Positions 34,934 through 40,448 of a DNA stretch of 40,448 bases are shown here, piece by piece (the first letter of the stretch is position 1; every line of letters starts with the position of its first letter). A program made the translations under genes and the position numbers. The notes under the pieces were generated by a model. That model did no database searches. It was not told where the DNA came from and saw nothing but the letters and a program-made list of their open reading frames with translations. The stretch spans positions 1 to 40,448 of the forward strand of contig CALHUA010000112.1 in NCBI GenBank assembly GCA_938039915.1, given 5' to 3'. The DNA comes from an uncultured Anderseniella sp. Its GTDB lineage: Bacteria > Pseudomonadota > Alphaproteobacteria > Rhizobiales > Aestuariivirgaceae.

Positions 34934-34945
34934 CTAGTATGGTAC
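34934..34945. promoter_or_regulatory. Candidate GntR operator, copy 1
   Basis: The word CTAGTATGGTAC lies 25 bases before the GntR-type regulator start, where it would overlap the promoter. The identical 12 bases occur again at 40345-40356 upstream of the TRAP operon. Within it AGTA-TGG-TAC is a partial dyad. Sharing between the regulator gene and its presumed target suggests an operator with autoregulation. Confidence 0.55.
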
Positions 34946-34969
34946 CGGGTGAATGAACGAGGACTTCTT

Positions 34970-35653
34970 ATGTATGCACTTGGAAATGAATTTGGCCGCC
35001 GGACCACCGTTGACGAGGTTTTTGATCGCCTTCACGCGGATATTGTCACACTGAAGCTCGAACCCGGCACCCGTATGTCCGAGGTTGAAATCGCCGGTCA
35101 GTTCAATGTTTCTCGCCAACCGGTCAGAGAAGCCTTCATCCGGCTGAGCAACATGAAACTGCTGGAAATCCGCCCGCAGAGAGCAACCCTGGTCAGGAAG
35201 ATTTCACAAAGCCACATTATGAACTCGAGGTTCATTCGCACAGCCGTGGAGATTGAGGTCATTCGCCGTATCTGTGCATCGAAACCGGATGTGGACAGTG
35301 TGTCGTTTGATGAGAACCTCAAGCGCCAGAAGCAGTGCGTTGAAAGCATGAATATCGATGAGTTCCATGACCTCGACTATGCGTTTCATCATTTGATCTG
35401 CCGGGCTGGCGACGCCGAGTTTGCCTTTGATACAATCGCCGGCAACAAGGCACATCTTGACCGGTTGTGCATGATCCAGCTTTCATCACAGGCAGCACTC
35501 AGTGAAGTCCGCGAAGACCATACCGAAATTTACCACCTGCTCAAAAAGCATGATGAGGCCGGCACCATCAAACTGATACGTCATCATTTGGGCAGGCTCG
35601 ATCAGACGTTCAATGCCGCCAGAGAGTCTCACAGTGACTACTTCGAAGACTGA
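34970..35653 (+). CDS. GntR-family (FCD) transcriptional regulator
   Basis: A 227-residue regulator. The winged helix-turn-helix is in residues about 10-75 (VDEVFDRLHADIVTLKLEPGTRMSEVEIAG, then SRQPVREAFIRLSNMKLLEIRPQRATLV, both shortened by the reading frame shown). The FCD ligand domain follows (RFIRTAVEIEVIRRI; FHDLDYAFHHLICRAG, with the histidines that hold a metal in FCD proteins). ATG 34970 is chosen because GAGGA lies about nine bases upstream; the longer open frame from 34916 crosses the candidate operator. It overlaps the kinase gene by up to 41 bases. It probably responds to a sugar acid and controls the TRAP operon. Confidence 0.88.
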   Translation: MYALGNEFGRRTTVDEVFDRLHADIVTLKLEPGTRMSEVEIAGQFNVSRQPVREAFIRLSNMKLLEIRPQRATLVRKISQSHIMNSRFIRTAVEIEVIRRICASKPDVDSVSFDENLKRQKQCVESMNIDEFHDLDYAFHHLICRAGDAEFAFDTIAGNKAHLDRLCMIQLSSQAALSEVREDHTEIYHLLKKHDEAGTIKLIRHHLGRLDQTFNAARESHSDYFED

Positions 35654-36557
35654 TCCTTCGGTGCAGGCAAAAGCTTTTGTGGGCATAGGCGAATGCATGG
35701 TTGAACTGGCCCAGGCTGAAAACGGCCTGCTGCGGAAGTCCTTCGCAGGCGATGTGTTCAACACGCTGTGGTATGCGCGAACGCGGCTTGATGACAGCTG
35801 GACCACCCGCTTTATGTCGGCCGTTGGAACCGACACCGTTTCAGCAGAAATGCTCAGCTTCTTTGAAAGTGCCGGCATTGACTGCAGCGCAGTTCAACGG
35901 CTGCAAGACAGGCGGCCGGGCCTGTACATGATACATCTGGATGAGGGCGAACGCAGCTTCAGCTATTGGCGTGAAACCTCGGCTGCACGTCTGCTTGCTG
36001 CTGACAGGGACAAACTCAACGAAACAATTGAGGCGGCATCTGCAATATATTTTTCCGGCATCACACTGGCAATTCTGCCGGAAGATGACGGGCTGGCGCT
36101 GATTGACTGCCTCAAGCGTGCTCGCTCGCAGGGCAAGACAGTTGCCTTTGACTCAAACATCCGCCCTGCCCTGTGGCAGGACCGCGAACAAATGAAGTTG
36201 ATGATGCATCTGGCTGCCGGCGCCTCGACCATCTGCCTGCCCAGTTGCGACGATGAGCGCCATGCCTTTGGCGATGCTTCCGGCGAGGCTGTTCTTGCCC
36301 GCTATGTTGCAACCGGAGCAGGTACCGTCGTTCTGAAAGACGGCTCTGGCGATGTTGTGGTCCGGTCCGGCGAGGGTATTTCCCGGCACCGGACCGAATA
36401 TGTAACCAATCCGGTTGATACAACCGGAGCCGGCGATTCATTCAACGGCGCATTTCTGGCTGAATTCGTTCAGACCAGCGATATCGCCAAATCCGTAGCA
36501 GCCGGCCAGGCATGTGCAGCCAGGGTGATCCGGCATCACGGAGCACTGGTCTCTTAA
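35613..36557 (+). CDS. kdgK: PfkB-family sugar kinase, probably 2-keto-3-deoxygluconate kinase
   Basis: A 314-residue ribokinase-like enzyme predicted to phosphorylate 2-keto-3-deoxygluconate (KDG) to KDPG. It has FVGIGECMVELAQ at the N-terminus, the substrate-side GDVFNTLWYARTRL (typical of KdgK, which has GDTxNTA), and the C-terminal PfkB signature NPVDTTGAGDSFNGAFLAE with the catalytic aspartate. Starts at ATG 35613 or GTG 35634 are both possible; both overlap the regulator gene. The gene is convergent with the SDR gene and the stop codons overlap (36554-36557). KDPG aldolase is not in the window. Confidence 0.8.
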   Translation: MPPESLTVTTSKTDPSVQAKAFVGIGECMVELAQAENGLLRKSFAGDVFNTLWYARTRLDDSWTTRFMSAVGTDTVSAEMLSFFESAGIDCSAVQRLQDRRPGLYMIHLDEGERSFSYWRETSAARLLAADRDKLNETIEAASAIYFSGITLAILPEDDGLALIDCLKRARSQGKTVAFDSNIRPALWQDREQMKLMMHLAAGASTICLPSCDDERHAFGDASGEAVLARYVATGAGTVVLKDGSGDVVVRSGEGISRHRTEYVTNPVDTTGAGDSFNGAFLAEFVQTSDIAKSVAAGQACAARVIRHHGALVS

Positions 36558-37303
36558 GAGAACAACACGCCGCCATTGATATCCACAGACGTACCCGTCA
36601 TGAACGACGACTGATCGGTGATCAGGAACACGGCCAGGTTGGCAGTGTCTTCCGACGTGCCTTCGCGCTTCATCGGCGTGATGTTGGCCACATGGGTGCG
36701 AACTTCCGGCTTGGTGAAAATATTGTGGAAGTCGGTATCGATCATGCCCGGGCAGATCGCGTTTACCCGGATGCGCGGTCCGAGTTCTTTGGCAAACCCG
36801 CGCGTCATGGTCATGGCAGCGCCCTTTGAAGCAGCATACGCAACCGCCCCCGGCCCGCCACCGTCGCGGCCTGCCTGGGAGGCAAACCCGACGATGGAAC
36901 TGCCATCGGACATGTACGGCTCGACAGCCTTGATCATGCGGAAGTAACTGGTCGTGTTCAGGTCCATCACCCGGTTCCAGTGGGCTTCGTCCATTTCGTC
37001 GATCTTCTTGCGGGCAACAAGGCCGCCGGTGACGTGGACCAGCCCGTGTATGTCATCGCCGAACTCGGCCCGGGTCTTATCTACCAGGCTCGTCACATCC
37101 TCGGTCTTCGTCAGATCTCCGCCGAGCGCAAAGGCCTGACCGCCCGCCGCCTTGATTTCATCGACGGCTGATTGCGCGCCGTCGCCACTGGCATAATAGT
37201 TGATAGCAACCTTCGCCCCTTCTTCGGCCAGCCGCATGACGCAGGCCCGGCCAATGTCGCGTCCACCGCCGGTTACAATCACGGTCTTGTTCTTTAAAAG
37301 CAT
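36554..37303 (-). CDS. SDR-family oxidoreductase of the sugar-acid module
   Basis: A 249-residue short-chain dehydrogenase with cofactor motif TGGGRDIGRA (about 10-19), and the active-site set GFASQAG (Ser) and YAASK (Tyr-x3-Lys), ending ITDQSSFMTGTSVDINGG. ATG 37303 with AGGAGA six bases upstream is the start; the open frame extends upstream over the TRAP gene but this is not translated here. As the last gene of the TRAP operon, beside a KDG-type kinase, it may reduce or oxidise a uronate-derived intermediate, for example as KduD or the DEH reductase of alginate breakdown do. The substrate is inference. Confidence 0.85.
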   Translation of the reverse strand: MLLKNKTVIVTGGGRDIGRACVMRLAEEGAKVAINYYASGDGAQSAVDEIKAAGGQAFALGGDLTKTEDVTSLVDKTRAEFGDDIHGLVHVTGGLVARKKIDEMDEAHWNRVMDLNTTSYFRMIKAVEPYMSDGSSIVGFASQAGRDGGGPGAVAYAASKGAAMTMTRGFAKELGPRIRVNAICPGMIDTDFHNIFTKPEVRTHVANITPMKREGTSEDTANLAVFLITDQSSFMTGTSVDINGGVLFS

Positions 37304-37347
37304 GGTGTTCTCCTGTTGAAAGTCGGCATGAGGCGCCTGACGGCAGT

Positions 37348-38655
37348 TTACTTGAATCCGGGCATCAGTGTCCTGGGCAACCAGAGAGCGATCTCCGGAA
37401 ACAGGATGATGAGCAGCAATATGAGAAGCATCGGCATGAGGATGATAACCACGTCGCGCAGGACCTGGACCACGTTGAGCCCGGCTATGGACGCCGAGAT
37501 CAGCAGGCAAAGCCCGTATGGCGGGGTCACCAGGCCGAAGGCCAGCGAGACAATGCCGATAATCGCAAATACCACCGGGTGAATGTCGGCGGCCAGGGCA
37601 ACCGGGTACAGCACGGTGCCCAGAATGATGATCGCGGGAATGGCATCGATGAACAGGCCGAACAGCAGGAAAAACGCCGCGATGACCAGCGCAGTACCGA
37701 ACTGGCCAAACTCCAGACCGGTCATGACACCGACCATCAGGCGCGGCACATTGTAAAACGCCATCATCCAACCGAAGACCGATGCAGTTCCGATCGCGAA
37801 CAGCGAGATCGACGCGAATCGTCCCGTTTCATAAAGAATGCTGACAGTGTCGCTCAAGGTTATGGTGCGATACACGACAAAGCCCAGAAAGAAAGAATAA
37901 AACGCTGCAATAATTGCGCTTTCTGTTGGTGTGACGACGCCACCCACAATTCCGCCAATGACGAACACCGGCGTCAGCAACGCCAACCCGGCGCCTTTCA
38001 GTGCATTCCAGAATTCAGCCACAGTCGGTTTTCCGGCTGTGGGATAGTCATACACCTTGGCATAGCCATAGACGGTTGCCATCAGGGCGGCTGCGATCAT
38101 CAGACCCGGTACCGCACCGGCGAGAAACAGCGCGCCGACTGAAATCGACATCACACCGCCCCACACGATCATCAGGATGCTGGGCGGGATGATCACACCC
38201 ATAACGGAAGAGCACGCGGTTATGGCAACTGCGAAACGCGGGTCGAACCCCTGCTTGCTCATGGCCGGAATCAGGATCTTGCCGCAACCGGCGGCGTCTG
38301 CAGTCGATGACCCGGAAATACCGGCAAACAACATCGAGACCGCTACGTTCACATGACCGAGACCGCCAGGCAGCCAACCGGTCAGCACGCGGGCAAACTC
38401 GATCAGCTTGTCGGTTATCTTGCCGCCGTTCATCAGGTTTGCCGCCAGCAGAAAGAACGGGACAGCCAGCAGAATGAAGGAGTTATAGGAGTTGAACATC
38501 CGGTCCATGATCAGGAACGGCGTCAGCCTGATGTCCATCACCACCAGCGGAATTGTGGCTATACCGAGCGCAAAGGCGACCGGTACACGGGCCACAACCA
38601 GTGTGATGAAACCTGTCAGGAGAATGAGGCAGGCATACCCGGTTGAAATGATCAT
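37348..38655 (-). CDS. TRAP transporter large membrane subunit (DctM-type)
   Basis: A 435-residue secondary transporter with about 11-12 membrane helices that couples sodium flow to solute uptake. Family markers include LLAVPFFLLAANLMNGG, SMLFAGISGSSTADAAGCGKILIPAM and VVTPTESAIIAAFYSFFLG, and the C-terminal FGLVTPPYGLCLLISASIAG. ATG 38655 overlaps the DctQ stop as ATGA. The frame continues upstream to 38859 but that part lies within the small subunit. It belongs to the operon read from 40229 leftward. Confidence 0.93.
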   Translation of the reverse strand: MIISTGYACLILLTGFITLVVARVPVAFALGIATIPLVVMDIRLTPFLIMDRMFNSYNSFILLAVPFFLLAANLMNGGKITDKLIEFARVLTGWLPGGLGHVNVAVSMLFAGISGSSTADAAGCGKILIPAMSKQGFDPRFAVAITACSSVMGVIIPPSILMIVWGGVMSISVGALFLAGAVPGLMIAAALMATVYGYAKVYDYPTAGKPTVAEFWNALKGAGLALLTPVFVIGGIVGGVVTPTESAIIAAFYSFFLGFVVYRTITLSDTVSILYETGRFASISLFAIGTASVFGWMMAFYNVPRLMVGVMTGLEFGQFGTALVIAAFFLLFGLFIDAIPAIIILGTVLYPVALAADIHPVVFAIIGIVSLAFGLVTPPYGLCLLISASIAGLNVVQVLRDVVIILMPMLLILLLIILFPEIALWLPRTLMPGFK

Positions 38656-39149
38656 GCTGCATGCCTTCCGGGATCCTGGCGGTATTCCTGAACGGCCTGC
38701 CACAACCTGAACAAGGCGAATATCGCCCAGCAAAATCCTGCAAACGGCACCGTTATATAGATCACCAGCAGGTTGACCTGCATCATAACCGATGTCTGGA
38801 TAGAGCCGAATTTTGCATAGCCGATACCGTAATAGGCAAACAGCAGTGCAAACACGCACATGACCAGCAGCACAAAGCCCTTTTGCAGCAGCTTACCGAG
38901 CGGCGATGTGGCTTCACGCACCACGTGCACATCGAAATGGGTGCCTTCCCATACCGCAATGATCGAGCCCAGCATCACCATCCAGACAAACAGATAGGTC
39001 GCCAGTTCCTCGGTCCACAGATACACCGGGATGATGCCGGTATAGCGGGCCAGTACCTGCATGGTAACCGGCACAATGAGCGCCGCTACCAGGACACCCA
39101 CCATCACGCGCAGCAACTGACAGAAGCCTTCAAGAGCCTTCTCGATCAT
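38652..39149 (-). CDS. TRAP transporter small membrane subunit (DctQ-type)
   Basis: A 165-residue protein with four membrane helices at about residues 12-32, 46-66, 87-107 and 125-147. The second contains VYLWTEELATYLFVWMVMLGS, the family-typical W-T-E-E motif. HFDVHVVRE after helix 2 is also common in the family. It joins with the DctM-type protein whose start overlaps its stop. It is separated from the binding-protein gene by 78 bases that contain a strong hairpin, which may lower its expression relative to the binding protein. Confidence 0.92.
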   Translation of the reverse strand: MIEKALEGFCQLLRVMVGVLVAALIVPVTMQVLARYTGIIPVYLWTEELATYLFVWMVMLGSIIAVWEGTHFDVHVVREATSPLGKLLQKGFVLLVMCVFALLFAYYGIGYAKFGSIQTSVMMQVNLLVIYITVPFAGFCWAIFALFRLWQAVQEYRQDPGRHAA

Positions 39150-39178
39150 GGCGTCCCCTCCCCGAGTACCCGGCTAAG

Positions 39179-39212
39179 TTTCCCCCTGCGGTCAGTCTTA
39201 CCACAGGGGAAA
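39179..39212 (-). terminator. Intercistronic hairpin between TRAP binding protein and membrane genes
   Basis: TTTCCCCCTG (39179-39188) pairs with CAGGGGAAA (39204-39212) with one bulged base; a short GGT/ACC pair extends the stem into the loop. No T-run follows on the minus strand. Such hairpins after dctP-type genes often act as partial terminators or protect the 3' end of the binding-protein mRNA; which of the two applies here cannot be told from sequence. Confidence 0.6.
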
Positions 39213-39227
39213 TTCCCGGCTCCGCAT

Positions 39228-40229
39228 TTATTTCGAGCGAATAGCCTGCAGCAGGTCTTCAGCGCCCAGTTCCTTGGCATAGGCGTCCTGGACCGGTGTC
39301 ACCAGGTCAAGCAGTTTTTCACGGCCGGCAAAGGCGTGAACCTCGATCTGCTTGGCTTCTTTCATCTGGTCCAACTTCTTGGAATCTTCCGATGATTCAA
39401 GTGCACGGCCAAACTCGCCTGCTTCCTTGCCAGCCTTCAGAATGGCTTTCTGCAGATCTTCAGGCAGCTTGCGGAAGGCCTTGCCGCTGAAGATGATCGG
39501 GCGAACCGTGATCGAGTGCTGGGTCAGCGTGATATGCGGCGCAACTTCAAAGAACTTGTACTGCAGCAGGCTGGCGGACTCGTTTTCCAGCCCGTCCACA
39601 ACACCTGTCTGAATCGCGTTGTAAACTTCAGAATAGGCGATAGCTGACGGTGCCGCCTTGATGGCTTCAAACACGCGGGCCTGGATGGGAGCACCCATGA
39701 CGCGCATCTTGTGGCCGGTCAGTTCTTCGATGTTGGAAATCTTCTTGTTGGAGATCAGATTGCGGGTACCGCCACCAGCATAGCCGATGATCATCAGGTC
39801 CGCCTTCTTGAGCAGCTCTTCTTCCAGCGGCTTCAACACGTCGCTGGACAAAACCGCGTTCCAGTGGTCCAGATCGCGGAACACGAACGGCATATCCATC
39901 AGCGGCACCGACGGCGCGAAGCGGGCCAGATTGGACGGCGCGATAATAGCATAGTCGATAGCCACGCCCTGGGTCAGGAAGTTCACATAGTCAGGCTCGA
40001 TGCCAAGCTCGGAATTGCCGCGCAGATCAAAGGTGACCTTCTTGCCGTACTCCTTGTTGACCAGTTCTCCGAGCTTGATGAGTGTCTTGGAATAGGCGTG
40101 TTCATTGTCGAACAGGCTGGCGCCACGCAGGGTCATATCTTCCGCCTTGGCAGCGGTGACCGCAAGCACGGCCATGCCGGCAACAACAGCGCCGGACATG
40201 AGTTTTCTCATATTTTTAATCAGGTTCAT
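39228..40229 (-). CDS. TRAP transporter substrate-binding protein (DctP-type)
   Basis: A 333-residue periplasmic protein. Its signal peptide covers about residues 1-30 and ends at AKA. Family features are GGGTRNLISNKKISNIEEL and HKMRVMGAPIQ, whose arginine usually binds the ligand carboxylate, then YSEVYNAIQTGVVDGLENE. ATG 40229 has GGAGG six bases upstream; the open frame runs back to 40313 but crosses the promoter region. The ligand is probably a sugar acid, judged from the KDG-type kinase, the SDR gene and the GntR regulator nearby. It is first in its operon. Confidence 0.92.
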   Translation of the reverse strand: MNLIKNMRKLMSGAVVAGMAVLAVTAAKAEDMTLRGASLFDNEHAYSKTLIKLGELVNKEYGKKVTFDLRGNSELGIEPDYVNFLTQGVAIDYAIIAPSNLARFAPSVPLMDMPFVFRDLDHWNAVLSSDVLKPLEEELLKKADLMIIGYAGGGTRNLISNKKISNIEELTGHKMRVMGAPIQARVFEAIKAAPSAIAYSEVYNAIQTGVVDGLENESASLLQYKFFEVAPHITLTQHSITVRPIIFSGKAFRKLPEDLQKAILKAGKEAGEFGRALESSEDSKKLDQMKEAKQIEVHAFAGREKLLDLVTPVQDAYAKELGAEDLLQAIRSK

Positions 40230-40312
40230 TTTTTCCTCCACTAGCCCCGAAAAGCCACCAGACCATTCTGGAACAACCCTTCTGAAATGGGGTTCGACTG
40301 AGAAAGTAGTCA

Positions 40313-40356
40313 TGTCAAAATTGACGTGTCAATCATTATGTTTACTAGTATGGTAC
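40313..40356 (-). promoter_or_regulatory. TRAP operon control region with GntR-site copy 2 and TTGAC/GTCAA repeats
   Basis: CTAGTATGGTAC at 40345-40356 is identical to the word before the GntR gene. Beside it, GTCAA (40314-40318), TTGAC (40321-40325) and GTCAA (40328-40332) form two overlapping inverted repeats with two-base spacers. On the minus strand TTGACA (40332 to 40327) could be a -35, with TACTTT 18 bases further as a weak -10. This lies 84-127 bases before the binding-protein start. Confidence 0.5.
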
Positions 40357-40379
40357 TTTTTCAAACAGGATGAACATGC

Positions 40380-40400
40380 GCCTCCAACATCGTTGGAGGC
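40380..40400. terminator. Perfect 9-base-pair hairpin near right edge
   Basis: GCCTCCAAC (40380-40388) and GTTGGAGGC (40392-40400) form a perfect stem with a three-base loop. No T-run follows on either strand. It could be a terminator of a gene outside the window on the right or a regulatory site of the TRAP operon. No gene is seen between 40230 and the right edge. Confidence 0.4.
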
Positions 40401-40448
40401 ATTAACGTCCCTCGACTGATGAATGCCTGACGACAGTAACATATTGAT

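Noticed and set aside
37304-37771. Upstream extension of the SDR reading frame
   Set aside because: It overlaps the TRAP large-subunit gene out of frame; ATG 37303 has AGGAGA and the normal SDR N-terminus.
38656-38859. Upstream extension of the DctM-type frame
   Set aside because: It lies inside the small-subunit gene; ATG 38655 overlaps the upstream stop in the standard ATGA manner.

Overview
The window looks like a chromosome segment of a GC-rich alphaproteobacterium, probably Hyphomicrobiales or a related free-living or marine group. This is inferred from codon use, densely packed operons with ATGA or TGATG junctions, TRAP and Yej-type ABC uptake systems, and a leucine/aromatic acyl-CoA catabolic repertoire. 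No rRNA, tRNA, CRISPR array, insertion sequence or phage gene was seen. Almost every base is coding; the longest gap is about 270 bases.

Left part (1-15756), mostly catabolism. The minus strand carries boxC-boxB-boxA (aerobic benzoyl-CoA epoxidation and ring opening; boxA is cut by the window edge), preceded by a DUF309 gene and a non-pyrrolysine MttB-family methyltransferase. Next, reading leftward from 11814, comes a TetR regulator with isovaleryl-CoA dehydrogenase and both subunits of methylcrotonyl-CoA carboxylase (leucine breakdown, without the hydratase and lyase). A DUF805 protein and a plus-strand acetylornithine deacetylase follow. A gentisate-type dioxygenase and a salicyloyl-CoA 5-hydroxylase-like flavoprotein then form a second aromatic route.

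Middle part (15766-34883), signalling and envelope glycans. A stand-alone cyclic-nucleotide-binding protein sits downstream of a 914-residue ABC exporter-like protein. The nucleotide-binding domain of that protein has lost the usual catalytic residues and carries repeated Q-loop/helical modules. Around them are two methyltransferase-like proteins, four glycosyltransferases (two COG4671/GT28-like, two GT4), a polysaccharide-deacetylase-like protein, a membrane class III nucleotidyl cyclase, and a DUF3095 protein that keeps a cyclase-like pair of aspartates. A four-gene Yej-type peptide/oligosaccharide ABC importer lies between the two halves. My main hypothesis is that these genes form an uncharacterised cyclic-nucleotide-linked system for making or exporting a surface glycan.

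Right part (34934-40448), a sugar-acid module. A GntR/FCD regulator and a KDG-type PfkB kinase (plus strand) face a TRAP transporter (substrate-binding protein, small and large membrane subunits) and an SDR oxidoreductase (minus strand). An identical 12-base word before the regulator gene and before the TRAP operon is a good candidate operator, and an intercistronic hairpin follows the binding-protein gene.
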